Positions 12,538 through 24,128 of a stretch of DNA of 64,000 nucleotides are shown one piece after another. The notes beneath the pieces were generated by a model that ran no database searches, was not told where the DNA came from, and saw nothing but the letters and a program-made list of their open reading frames with translations. Each line of letters begins with the position of its first letter. Positions within the stretch are counted from its first letter, which is position 1. The stretch is taken from assembly GCF_026210795.1 (NCBI RefSeq), contig NC_089456.1, positions 436,501-500,500 on the forward strand, given 5' to 3'. The stretch comes from Rhizophagus irregularis (Eukaryota; Glomeromycota; Glomeromycetes; Glomerales; Glomeraceae). The position numbers and the translations under genes were made by a program.

Positions 12538-14288
12538 ATGTTGCCCGATTTATTTAAAAAACCACAAAAAGCTGAACATGAAAATGAACATTCTTTTGTT
12601 CTGTGGCTTAGGAAAATCATTATTATCGTATTTTTAATGATCCTAGCAGGGTCCTTTGCGGTAATGTGTGTTAGGATGTCTAAAGAGAATCCATCAATCA
12701 GCACTACATTCACATCAATAGACAGTATACTCGCACCATCAATTTATTTGTCATTTGCTTATAAGTTTAACATTTCTTGTTTAATATACTACGATTATGC
12801 AGGAAGTAAGTTTGAATTATTGAACTAAATTGTTTTATTATTAGCTCTGTTCAATTCCAGATCAGATTGTAATTATTTATCATTTGGGATTAAACAGAGC
12901 TATTATATCACATTATGTATAGCTAACTCAAAATATTTCATAAAGAAAACGAAACCAGTTGCGACGAATATGTTACACAGCCAAAAAATACTGGTGATAA
13001 AGATTACCCTTATGGCGGAAACTTTTCACCAAAAAAAGTCAAATTGACAAGATACGATGATATTGGACCGTATTTCGTTTATCTTGATATAAACATAATA
13101 GTTCCAACATTCAATAACTTAACTGAATCGTTTTTTAGAATGAATTTATATGATACAGGTTTTTTTTTTTATAAAAAATGGTCTTAATTATATTTTACTT
13201 TGATAACAATTATATTTTTATAATAATTAAATAGAAAATGACTATGTCATATATAATATTGAGAGTATGAATAAGATAAAAGGTGGATCAATGACTCCAT
13301 TTGAGGAATCACTTTTTTATTTGAACAAATACACTTTAACAGGAGGTTATGTAAGTTTATTTAAGATCATTTTATATTAGAAAAAAAAATTGGTAAACAT
13401 ATTTATTAAATGAACAATAGTTATATAAATTAGGATTCTCTAAAAAAATCAGAAGAATTTTGAGTAAACCAATCTTGTCTTATATTGGATTTCCATCAAG
13501 TTATGATTCAAAACCATATATTGAATCAAATATACGTAAGAATCCTACGAGGAAAAAATTACTCAATTTTCTTTTAAATACTGATGTTATTTTTGTTGTT
13601 TTGTGCTGTTAATTAATTATAGAGAGTGTCCCGGCTGCATCTTTAAACGCAACACATTTAAGAGTGCGTCTTAGTCCACGGAACTTTATTTTAGAAGAGG
13701 AACAAGAACAAAGGTAAAAATCATCGATTTAATGCTCACCCATAAGTTGTAACTAACATTTTTTTTTAAATTTACTCATATGTACAATCAAAGGAACGAC
13801 AATGTAAGTAAATTAACATAATTGTCACTCGCAAATGATCATCGTATTCACATACAAATTCGGGATTTAATAGATATTAGCCGCAGTAGGAATTATCGCT
13901 GCATATTATAGCTCGATTGTCTTTATTTACGTCTTCTTGTTCGGTAATATTTTTTTTTTCAAATTAAATTATCATGTAATAAGATTTGTTAAATCGAAAT
14001 ATTTTAGGCGTCGATTCAATGAAGCCATGGGGTTTAATTCATAGCGGATGCTGCGGATTACCAACATTTGTCGATCAAGATGATGAACCAAATGAACCAA
14101 ATGAACCAAATGAACAAGTACTTAACATAGAAAGTATGGATGAAAGAGTTAAAGAATTGGAAAAAATCTTAAAATGTATTGTTAACGACACCAGAAAGAA
14201 CCGCAGCAACAGTAACAAGAATAACAATAGCAGCGGCAGTAGCATTTACAGCAACAGCACCAATGATAACGATAAATTAGATGTATAA
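12538..14288 (+). CDS. Two-pass membrane protein, unrecognised family (copy 1)
   Basis: I do not recognise a named domain. Eight exons: 12538-12805, 12946-13158, 13235-13354, 13434-13535, 13623-13713, 13794-13803, 13874-13943 and 14008-14288, joining to 384 residues. Layout: a short basic cytosolic N-terminus, TM1 (IIIIVFLMILAGSFAVM), an ectodomain of about 220 residues with two cysteines (NISCLIYYDY and NETSCDEY) and conserved YPYGGNF, LTRYDD-GPYF and IGFPSSY blocks, TM2 (AAVGIIAAYYSSIVFIYVF), then a juxtamembrane GVDSMKPWG and CCG motif, EPN repeats, a short coiled coil and an Asn/Ser-rich tail. Exon 6 is a 10-nt microexon, conserved in copy 2. Exon 3 seems to use a weak donor (GTTTAT) because the nearby GTAAGT breaks the frame. 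Topology is inferred; a surface receptor or adhesion role is possible but unproven. Confidence 0.85.
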
Positions 14289-17200
14289 ATACGATAATGA
14301 TATAAGTTTAGTTATAAGTTTATATTATATGAAATTATTTAGCAGAATTTATTGTATATATAGTATATATAAATATAAAAAATTGTAATAAAGAAAATTA
14401 TAAATTATCTCAAAAATTTTTAAATTTTTACTACCTTTATATTGAACCATACATACATTTATGACTTCTCATCATGTTAATAATATACTAAAAACAACAA
14501 AATTTCATTCTTTTCATTCTTTGCTATATTAATACTAAAGATCGAATATTCTATTAAATTGTACAACTTTATGCTATTCATGGCTAACTTTTTTAAGATA
14601 TTATTATTCCTTATTCCGGGGTAGTCTATTATATTACCTAAAAATGAGTCATGTGTAACATAAACACGATTTTCTTGCGAAACTTCATGCGAGATAAAAA
14701 TCACGATATAATTAAGTTACAGTACTGTATATGTAGTATTTAACTAAACTTTGTAGTTGCAAGTCAACCTTATTAAGATTAGTTTTAATGTCTTGATCTA
14801 ACATTGCATATTAATAAATAATAATTATGCATGAATTTATAAACAAGTTCCAAACTTGAACAAGTTAATTAAATATCTTCGATAGCATAGAATTGTTCCA
14901 AAATTAGCTAAATTAATTAATACTCGAGATTATAATTTAACGTGACGTTAGAGAACAATTTGCGTGTCCCATTGACTTCTTCGCTTATATAACCTTTTAG
15001 TTGTAACAGTTTCCTCAATGTTTAATACGATATGATACCAAGTTGATATCCCACTTGCTTTTTCCAATTCTACACTTTTGCATATTTGTCTTTTATTTCT
15101 TTGTCATCACCATCTTCCTTATTTCTTTGTCATTTTTCTTCATTATCTAAAATCGTTTTATACATTAATACAATCCAAGTAGTAACTAACAAAGCATTTA
15201 AATTTAGAAATATCTGTTAAAAATGCCAGGAGTTTGTAAAAGAAAACAATTAATAAAGAGGGTAAAAAGAGTACATTAATGCCTATAAAATTCTGCAATA
15301 ATGTAAACATGATAATTTAACGTTAACGTTATCTTATTATAAACATTTTGAAACTACTTAATATAATTCTTTAAATTTTTTCTATAATATGATAATACTA
15401 ATGTCGCAGATTGAAAAATAATTGTAACTAAGTACAAACTATGAAATCAAATTTACTGGAAATAGAACAGATATTAAGTTTAGATTTATTAATATAATCC
15501 AACTTATTGCTTTATTCAGGCCAGAAAATACAAAGTTAACTATTACTTGACAACGCATTATATATGTAAAATGATTTTCATAATTAATTTGTACTTTAGG
15601 GGAAAAAGTTTCGGTACAGATACAAATTTCAAACAAATATGATCATGAGAATTTTTAATTAAATAATAAAATAAGTTCATTTTTTGAATATATATTTTAA
15701 TACAAGTTTTACAATTATTACATTATAACTGTATTGGAATTTGAGAAATTGGATGTTTCAACTTTCATGTGATTCCCATAAATTGTATTCGGGAAATTGG
15801 TGTAAAAACTCCGATAAATTTATTTGTTTATTTATTTTATGGATAGTCAGAAAAAACTCCGATAAATGATCATTTTTCTAGTTTTTATTCTGAAGAAACT
15901 CAGACACGTGATAATTTTTCTGAAAAATTTTTATAGGGTCAAGAAAAACGCATTCGGGAAATCGTACTGTACTTTCAAAATCAATATCATTTTCTTATCT
16001 TAAGACTAAATTTTTATCTAGTTGGCGTTCGAACCTACGTGCATCGTGCATATTCTTTCAAAATTAAAATTTTTTTTTGTTAACCAGTCATAAAACATAC
16101 ATTCAAAATCAATGTCAGAATTGAATCCGAATTTGGAAACGGGCCGAAATGCCATCATCGTCATGTGCACGGACCGGACATTCACTCTTGTGTAAAATTA
16201 TAGTCCTTCGTTACATTTCGGACTAATATATGACCGAACTTAATTAGTTATTAGTGATTTATGGTTAATAATTAAGGTTGATGTTTTTCACCTTTGTATT
16301 AGAAATAAATAAACAAACAAATAAAAAAAAGAAAGTATGATTTGATTAAGAAATTCAAAAAAAAAACTGAAATGAATCTTTGAAATCCAGCAACCATTTT
16401 TACATTAATAATTGTGTACCTGGTCATTAATTCAGTTATTTTTTGCTTATAGTTTTAACATCTCTTGTTGGATTCATGGCATTTATGTTCACTTCCTTAT
16501 TACAACGTGGTAGCAAGAGGAAGGACGTTACGTTTGTCCTTATAAAGTAGATCCACTGCAGCAGGACAGAAGCAGTAAGAGAGGGCCACCATAGGAAACA
16601 GAAGCAACGGTGTCAATAATAGCAGCAACAATAGCACCAACAGTGACAAAATCAACAACAATAACTGCTTAGTTATTATATCTATAATATACAGAATATT
16701 TGATGTTACAAACTGTCTTATTGAATAAGAACCAGTATCATCGTAGGACGATAAATTTTGTTGCAACTCTGATCTTCAAAAAACAAAATTAAATGATACT
16801 GTATATTGATCATTTTAGCCTAAAAAAATAAAACTATATAAAATTATATAAAAAATTGTCATTATTAAATTATTTTAAAACAATTTTCTATTTGTAACAA
16901 AGTTTAAGAATATAATTCCAGTATAATTATTATTATAAATTACATCATGGTATATAAAAATTATCAGGACAATAAAAGATAATCATTTGTAATCATTGGT
17001 AATAAATTTTTTTGCATTTTCTCAGATTTTCATTACAACCATTTAAAGCGTCGAATTTTCATCTTTAAATATTACATTGAATACATTAAATATAAATAAA
17101 CATAATATATTATTGGATGGGATAATTTGAACATCCTGTTTGATCGCTAATAATTGATTGATATGCATGATTATATTAACTCTTTAAAAACATCGAATGA

Positions 17201-17341
17201 CCAATCAAAAAACTATTTACTTAACGTTCGAAATCGAGTGAGCATCACAGTTAAATTCTAATTTATTAGTTATTCCGGATTTATTGACTATCCAAACCCG
17301 AGTGAAGCTATCGTTATTTAATATTTGGTGTGACAAATATG
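14289..17341. other. Spacer between the two membrane protein paralogues
   Basis: Mostly non-coding. It holds a decayed third family copy at about 16421-16680 (separate entry). At 15223 an ATG opens a short Lys/Arg-rich frame of 13 codons that ends at a GTAAAA donor-like site, after a pyrimidine-rich leader with repeated TTATTTCTTTGTCAT. This could be a gene remnant, but no downstream exon was found. Around 15790-15960, words such as AAAAACTCCGATAAAT and CATTCGGGAAAT each occur twice. Confidence 0.45.
16421..16680 (+). pseudogene. Decayed third copy of the two-pass membrane protein
   Basis: The piece at 16421-16472 matches the end of exon 1 of copies 1 and 2 (the region encoding PSIYLSFAYKFNISC) with small changes. 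Within about 90 bp, 16590-16680 reads like the Asn/Ser-rich 3' end of exon 8 (NNSSNNSTNSD then a stop). All middle exons, TM2 and the microexon are missing, so this is a relic left by a large internal deletion. It has the same strand and lies between the intact copies. Boundaries are approximate. Confidence 0.6.
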
Positions 17342-17350
17342 TATATATAA
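17342..17350 (+). promoter_or_regulatory. TATA-like element of second membrane protein gene
   Basis: TATATATAA sits 43 bp upstream of the ATG at 17393, in a relatively less A/T-rich context. A GACCAATCAAAA word lies at about 17200, similar to that before copy 1. Plausible core promoter elements, not proven. Confidence 0.4.
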
Positions 17351-17392
17351 AGTCGTCGATTTCCACCTCATATTGGGAATGAATAAAAAAAG

Positions 17393-19143
17393 ATGATTCG
17401 TGACTTAATAAAAAAACCGAGAAAAACTGAACATGAATCTATATGGAAGCTTAGACGAGCTGTTATTGTTGTATTTTTAATGATCTTAGTGGGGTCCTTT
17501 GTGGTAATGAGTATTAGAATTGCTAGAGAAAATCCAACAATCAGCACTACTTTTGCATCAGTAAATAATGTACTCGCACCATCAATTTATTTATCTCTCC
17601 CTTATAATTTTAGCATCTCTTGTCAGATATATTACGATTATAATGGAAGTAAGTATGAATTTTTAATATTAGGATTAGTTCACAAAGTATAACTGACTCA
17701 AATATTTCAAAAGTAAACGATACCAGTTGCGACGAATATATTACACAACCAAAAAGTACTGGTGACAGCGATTACCCTTATGGTGGAAACTTTTCACCAG
17801 AAGGAATCGAATTGACAAGATATGACGATACTGGCCCATATTTTGTCTTTCTTATTATAAACATAACGGACCCTACATTTAATGTTTTAACCGAACCGTT
17901 TTTTAGGATGACTTTATATGATTCAGGTTCTCTTTATATTTATATATAAAAGTAATCCTTTTTGTGTTTTTTATATTTTGATTTTTTTAATTTTTTTGAA
18001 ATGATTATGACAATAAATAACAGATGATGGTTTGTCTGACTTTGAGAGAATAAATAAAACAAAAAGTGATTCTCTGATTTCCCCATTTGAAGAATCTCTT
18101 TTTTACTTAAACAAATACACTTTAACAGGAGGTTATGTAGGTATACTTGAAATCATTATAATAATATCAATAATTTTCGTTAAATGATTCATTAAAAAAA
18201 AAATGATAGTTCTATAAGTTAGGATTCTCTAGAAAAATCAGAAAAGTTATAAGACATCCATTTTGGTCTTTTATCGGTTTCCCATCAAATTACCTTCTAT
18301 TACCTTACATTGAGTCAAGCATACGTAAGAAATTAAGAATATTTATTTATTCATTATGTATGCAATGTATGCATTTAATACTGATGTTGTTTTGTGTTGT
18401 TAATTAACTATAGAAGGTGTCCCGGCGGCATCTTTAGATGCGACTCGTTTAAAAGTACGTATTAGTCCACGAGATTTTATCGTAGAAGAGGAACAAGAGC
18501 AAAGGTAAAACCATCCGTTCATAAAATTAACATTCATTCATGACTTGAAGCTAACATTTTTTTTTTAAACATACTCACATGTACGATTTAAATAATAAGG
18601 AACGATACTGTAAGTTAAATAAACACACATTTCAATTACAAATATTGTAATAATCATATTCACGAAATTTAATAGATTATAGGTGCATTAGGAGTTATTG
18701 CTGCTTTTTATAGTTCGGCTGTCTTTATTTATGTCTTTTTGTTTGGTAAGATTTTATTTTGTTTGAATTACTAGATCATCATGTAAATATTTTTTCATTC
18801 AAGAAAATTTTTAGGGGTCGACTCCATGAAACCATGGGGTGTTATACATGATGGATGTTGCGGATTCAAAAGATTCAAAAGAGAATCTGTAGAGATACTA
18901 GCATGGGAGAGTTCACCTGACACAGAAGATATAGATAGAAGAGTCGAGGCATTAGAAAAATTCAGAGATTTTCTTAGAGGTAATGTTGTCGATGCTTCGT
19001 TACCAAAACATGGTAGTAGGAGAAGCAGGAGAGGAAGAAAGGGTCGCTACAATAAGTTCAACAATAACAGAAACAATAGTATTAACAGTGATAGCAATGA
19101 CACCATCGATAGCAATGTCGAAATCACAATATATGAGAAGTAA
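17393..19143 (+). CDS. Two-pass membrane protein, unrecognised family (copy 2)
   Basis: Paralogue of the gene at 12538. Eight exons: 17393-17648, 17714-17926, 18024-18140, 18223-18324, 18414-18504, 18600-18609, 18676-18745 and 18815-19143, joining to 395 residues. Exons 2, 4, 5, 6 and 7 are exactly as long as in copy 1 (213, 102, 91, 10 and 70 nt), so the microexon model is mutually supported. It shows the same order: basic N-terminus, TM1 (AVIVVFLMILVGSFVVM), ectodomain with NISCQIYYDY, NDTSCDEY and DDTGPYFVF, TM2 (GALGVIAAFYSSAVFIYVF), then GVDSMKPWG and CCG. The tail differs: it has an Arg/Gly/Ser-rich patch (GSRRSRRGRKGR) before an Asn/Ser stretch. Tail divergence against a conserved ectodomain suggests the cytosolic end evolves fast. 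Function unknown. Confidence 0.85.
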
Positions 19144-19904
19144 ATGTCTAAATTTATTGTTTTTTTGGTGTTGCAAATTAAAAAGTGTATACCAAAAAAT
19201 TGTTAATCCCTAATCCTAAATTAAAATTTAGGTAAATTCACAATTATTAGATCAACTGATCAAGTAAAAATTAATAGTTTACTTGCATATATCGTTACTA
19301 ATCATTTTTATGCTCCTAAACCAATTAAATTAAAAAATAATTAATTCCCCCTTAAAATTATTCGATTCAACCGATTAAAAACTTATGTCAAGTTAAAAAA
19401 AGATGTACTGTATGTGACTCAATCCTTTGATTATATAAATGTGTTGTAATGGTCGCATAAGTGCTTCATTCATCACGTTTCAGTAACCATAATATTTGTG
19501 GTTTTTTATTTGTTTCAAATTGACATATTAATGTGATTATAAATATTATTAATAATATTAGTAATTTACATATGATAGATACATCATTGCCTGATTAAAT
19601 AAAATTTAATTTAATATAATGCATATATAAATTGTTTATTTTATTTTATTATATATACCATTATGTCCATTGGCTAAATATAGTAACCATTACTTTTTTC
19701 ACGTGTTTAAGCGAGGAGACTTAGTAATGAATTAGTAACGGTAACGCGTATCAAAATTTGTTAGGGTTTTTTATTAGGAAATTAATAGGTTTCGGAATAC
19801 TGTACAACAGAGCGTCGATGTCATTATTGATCTTTTGAAGTTTTAGTAATTTTAGTAAAAAGTTTACTGAAATTATTTCGTTGAAACCTCTGCAAATCTC
19901 GCAT

Positions 19905-20111
19905 TCATTTCACCGACAATCATTTCACCGACAAGGGAATTTAGGATTAGAGTTAGGGTTAGGTAAGAAAATTAGGGTTATGATAAGGAATTAGAGGTTA
20001 GGACAAGGTTAGAGTAAGTGGGTTAAGATTTTAAACCTGTCTCTGACGGTAAAATGATCATGTCAGTGAAATTATTGTCGTAAAGCGTCTGTCGGTGAGA
20101 TGAAATGATTC
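19905..20111. repeat. Foldback element with telomere-like interior
   Basis: The left end has two perfect tandem copies of a 15-mer (TCATTTCACCGACAA, 19905-19934). The right end carries its diverged reverse complement (GTCAGTGAAATTATTGTCG and TGTCGGTGAGATGAAATGA, about 20060-20110). Between them lie TTAGGG-like words (GTTAGGGTTAGG, TTAGGGTT, GGTTAGGA and others, about 19945-20030). It may be a small non-autonomous transposon. A fragment with a similar CGCCGAAA/TTTCACCGAAA motif occurs near 38629-38656. Confidence 0.6.
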
Positions 20112-20306
20112 CAGACCCCATATATTAAATAATCGCAATTATTTATTGATATTTATACCTGTTGGGTATTTATTAAAGTTTTGACAATGACGCTTTGTTT
20201 TTGCAAAATTGATTAGATGAATCATTGTTTCTTCTGTTATGATATTAACTATTGTTTATTCTTGGCAACAACTAAATTGTTTGATCCATACCATTTATGG
20301 TATATA

Positions 20307-21264
20307 CAGTCCCCGGCGAAAAGAATGGCGGTGCGAATATCATTTGTTATTTTGGATATGAGATCGGAATTTTCCTATTTAAATTAAAACTTATAATGCC
20401 CAATGGGATTTTTAGAATACTATTTTAAAAAGCAATAAAAAAAAATGGAAATTTTATTATTGTTTTTACGCCTATTTTACCTTCTAAAAAACAAAGAAGT
20501 TATAAATTTAATAGAAATCGGAGAATAATAATTTGCTATGAATTTTTTTAAAATGCACAAAATCCTACATAATAATAAATTCCATTTTTTTTAAAAAAAA
20601 AACTACTTACTTTTAACTGCCAAATATTACAATTGCATTTTGTTATATTACATTACCACAGAGAAATACTACCAATAATTTTTACATTAAAATTGAATTT
20701 GGTATGAAAGTTTGAAATAAAAAGTTTAAACTTCATTTTCTCATCAACCAAAGCTTGTATTGAAACAAAATTACAATTATTAGATTCCTTGCAATTACGA
20801 AATTTAAATAATGCTCTTTTATTATATTATTGAGTTTTTATATTGCTTATGGAAAATGATTATCTTTATGCAACATAAAAATTCATCATACTCACTATTA
20901 TACTTGAACTAGCCCATTACACAGATGCCACACAGGAATTTTAAGACCACCATTCGAACCACATAGTCAAGAGGAATCCAATGGTGGTAATTTTGTCTCA
21001 ATCTGACCTCTGGATGGCAAGAAAGTTAAGAAAATATTAAAATATCATAATAAAAGAACGCTAGTTAAGAGTGCGAATAGTACACAATACTAAATTGAAG
21101 CATTTATTGACACGGAAGATGATCATATCAAATATTAGTTAAATAATGAAATATATGTATTTTCTGTTCCTCTTTCAGAAAATAAAAAAAAAATTTCACA
21201 TTTTACTATAAATTGCATTTGTGATATCAAAAAAACTGACCGCCATTCTTTTCGCCGGGGTCTG
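20307..21264. mobile_element. Non-autonomous Tc1/mariner-like element (MITE)
   Basis: A 26-bp terminal inverted repeat beginning CAGTCCCCGGCGAAAAGAAT at 20307-20332 pairs with 21239-21264 with one mismatch. Both ends are directly flanked by TA (20305-20306 and 21265-21266), as expected of TA-targeting IS630/Tc1/mariner transposition. The 958-bp interior is A/T-rich and shows no transposase frame or catalytic motif, so mobilisation in trans is inferred. Confidence 0.85.
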
Positions 21265-21610
21265 TATATAATACGATTTTTAATGGGTGTAAATCTTATT
21301 ATATTTTTCAAAATGGTATTATAGATTCCTTTCAAAGCGTTAAAAAAACAAACAGACACGAGGTTTTGAAGGTTTTGCTTTAAACGTAATCATAAATTAC
21401 GTACGTACATGCGCCAGAATACAATCTGGATAAAAGATAATCTTAAATTTAATTTGTGATAAAAATATACTAAGTATTATCTAACTATAAGAAACTAATT
21501 CATTAAAGGTAAATCTAATTGCATAATGTTTATGTCACAGATATTTTATGCTATATAATAAACACACCACGACCAAAAATTTCCCGTCAAAGAAAAATTT
21601 TTTCATTTCT

Positions 21611-22784
21611 ATGAAAATGAGTCAACCATTACTTTCAAAATCGTCTCCCAATCATCAATATGAGGCAATACCTGATAATAGTCAGCATGAAGAACATCAC
21701 TTCGAATCTCCCGAAATTATTAGGGATATAGTTTTAGGATTAAGTGATGGGTTAACGGTATGATTTATTAATTAAATTATCACCAAAATAATTGTTAATT
21801 GTTAATTATCAATTTTGGATATAATGTACATTTTTTTTTATTAGGTCCCATTTGCCTTGGCGGCCGGATTATCTTCTTTGGGAGATTCTCGTGTTGTTAT
21901 TATTGGAGGTTGCGCCGGTACGAATAAATAATAATGAAATTCTTATAATTGTAAACGACTAAAAAAATTTTTTTTTATTTATTTAAAAAAGAGCTTATTT
22001 CCGGTTCAATTTCAATGGGATGTGGAGGATATTTAGCAGCGAAATCCGACTTAGATCATTATGATACCGAAAGACGTCGTGAAGAATGGTAAAGAAATAA
22101 ATTTCTTTTAAAAAGAATTTTAAAATTTTGGTGATATAAAAAAAAATATCATTTTGTAGGGAAGTAAAAAACTGTCTTAATGCAGAAATTCAAGAAATAG
22201 TCGGTATATATATTTTTGTTTAATTTGTTTAATTATATCATTTTATTATATATAATAAATTTTTTTTAACACAAAAATGCTTTTATAGATATATTATCAC
22301 CTTATGGATTAGATGAAGCAACTGTATCACCAATTATTGAAAAGTTAAAAAGTAATCCCGAAAAATTTGTCGATTTTATGATGAAATTTGAGTTAAATCT
22401 TGAGAGACCCGACCCTTCTCGTTCTTTGGTAAAAAAAAAAATTTAAAATAATTCGTAAAAATATATTATTAATTTTTTTAATAATTTGAAAAATTTTTAA
22501 TATATATATTATATATTTTATAGAAAAGTGCTTTTACGATTGGAATGTCATATTTCATTGGGGGATTGGTCCCCTTAATACCATATTTCTTTATGGATGA
22601 TACGACTTATGCTTTATTAGTTAGCAGCATTATTACAATATTTTGTTTGGTTATATTTGGATTTGTTAAAGCGGTATACACATCTCCTAATAATGCGGTA
22701 TCAAGCGCAATACAAACAGCATTTGTAGGTGCTTTGGCAGCAGCCGCCGCTTACAGTGGTGTAAGATTAGTCGAAGGTTTGTAA
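21611..22784 (+). CDS. CCC1: CCC1/VIT1-family vacuolar Fe2+/Mn2+ transporter
   Basis: Membrane transporter that moves cytosolic iron or manganese into the vacuole in yeast and plants. Six exons: 21611-21757, 21845-21917, 21992-22088, 22160-22203, 22289-22428 and 22524-22784, giving 253 residues. The N-terminal leader ends in the hallmark LGLSDGLTVPFALAAGLSSLG (TM1), followed by GSISMGCGGYLAAKSDLDHY (TM2) and a cytosolic stretch starting RRREEWEV whose glutamates match the family's metal-binding helix region. Three hydrophobic segments follow in exon 6 (SYFIGGLVPLIPYFF, ALLVSSIITIFCLVIFGFV and the Ala-rich end), making the usual five. I chose the ATG at 21611; a second ATG at 21617 is equally possible, and an upstream in-frame ATG at 21548 would add 21 residues. 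Localisation to the vacuole is inferred from the family. Confidence 0.93.
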
Positions 22785-23812
22785 AATATTTCGATTTCTT
22801 TTTATTAAGATTTGATGATTTGTATGACTAAAAGTTTTTTTTTCCATATATATAGTATGGAAAAAATAATGTTTTATTTCAAATCTAAATCATTTTTCTT
22901 GATATAAATAAATCTCAAGATCTAAATCAATTTTTTATATATATACAATATATATATATTTAAGATAAATGAATATCACTTACACTTAAATAATAATTTA
23001 ATTCTCTTTCAGATTCATTTTAATAAAAGAGTTTTTTTTAAAATTATAAATCAACATTCAGTAATTATTCAGTAATGTTTAAAGAACAAATATCAAGGGA
23101 TAAAAAAAATGGTTACAATAAATGAAAAAACCAATAAATAATTGATTATTAACAAATCTGCCTCGTAGATTACACGAGACTCCTACTTTTTGGCTTATTT
23201 TAATTTGTTAAATTTTTTTTTTCTTTGTTGAAGGGTTTGAAGGATACGTTTCTATTCTATGAAACGTAAAATTGTATATTCTTATATATATCACATAAAT
23301 ATTGTGCTAATTTAGAAGGAAGAATTCATCCTAAGGAAGAAGTATTTGTCCTAAATTTCGTAATAAACCGTACTTTGCGGTATGTAAGCACCTCTTTTTA
23401 TACAATGCTTATTTTTCAGGGGGTGCTTGCTATCCGCAAAAAATTGATAATTCAATATAAACAATTATTAATTGCGCTCCAAAACGCATAAAGAAGAAAA
23501 AATCACATTGAAGTCATATTTAACAAGAAGTCTCTATAGTTTCCAAAATGTCTTTGTGTTCATGTGTGAAAGTTTAAGAGTTTCTTAAAATTTTATAATC
23601 ATTCCTCTTGCTTCAACTCATAAATTATGCTAGTTCTTCTGACTCTATAAAAAGAATTTCCCAGGATTGCCATAAAATTTACGGTCCCTTTTTAACCTTC
23701 TTTGTAGTGTAAGGTATGGAATAGTGAGTAGTGAGTAGTGAGTAGTGTTTAAAAAAAAAAAAAATATTTCTTTTTGTTTCAGAGTAAAAGGCGAAATATG
23801 TAAAACGGTTTA

Positions 23813-23850
<38 letters not shown>

Positions 23851-24128
23851 ATTGAAGCCCATCAACGTTTGAAAAAACTTACGGCCTAAAAAAATGTTCA
23901 TTGGATTATAGCCTTTTATATGCATTTTGGTGGTGTTACGGATGAACATAAAAAAATGATCACCCAGATAAATGCGTTTTACATTGTTTGTACAACTTTA
24001 ATCACTTATAAATTAAGTCGAAAATTATTAAGGCACCTTTTTTTTTTTAATTTAGTCAGGTTAATTAATTTTTTTAACGATTTATTTTATTATATAGATA
24101 TTATATTTTTTTTATTACTTTTAAGAAA
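22785..24128. other. Gene-free spacer between iron transporter and carboxyltransferase
   Basis: Holds low-complexity sequence, a short GTGAGTA-type tandem run at about 23721-23748, a (TA)n tract at about 23817-23848 and an imperfect hairpin (AAGCACCTC with GGGGGTGCTT, about 23386-23430). A 70-codon open frame just upstream of the next gene (23920-24132) is hydrophobic, A/T-driven and unsupported. Confidence 0.5.
23817..23848. repeat. (TA)n microsatellite
   Basis: Uninterrupted alternating TA run of about 30 bp upstream of the carboxyltransferase gene. Likely length-variable. Confidence 0.85.

Larger units (their letters stand above)
19144..21610. other. Repeat-bearing spacer before the iron transporter
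   Basis: No gene supported. Contains the foldback repeat at 19905-20111 and the inverted-repeat element at 20307-21264 (separate entries). The rest is A/T-rich sequence, with the CCC1-like promoter in the last ~300 bp. Confidence 0.6.

Noticed and set aside
15223-15262. ATG with 13 codons before a donor-like site after a promoter-like leader
   Set aside because: No second exon with coding character could be found in the next kilobase; mentioned only in the spacer entry.
16010-16060. GTTCGAA word resembling a tRNA T-loop
   Set aside because: No matching T-stem, anticodon arm or acceptor stem could be folded on either strand.
19945-20030. Telomeric repeat suggesting a chromosome end
   Set aside because: TTAGGG copies are few, degenerate and enclosed by inverted repeats, with intact genes on both sides; interstitial, not terminal.
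23386-23430. Hairpin as a possible structured RNA
   Set aside because: Stem pairing is imperfect and short, and there is no flanking evidence for an RNA gene.
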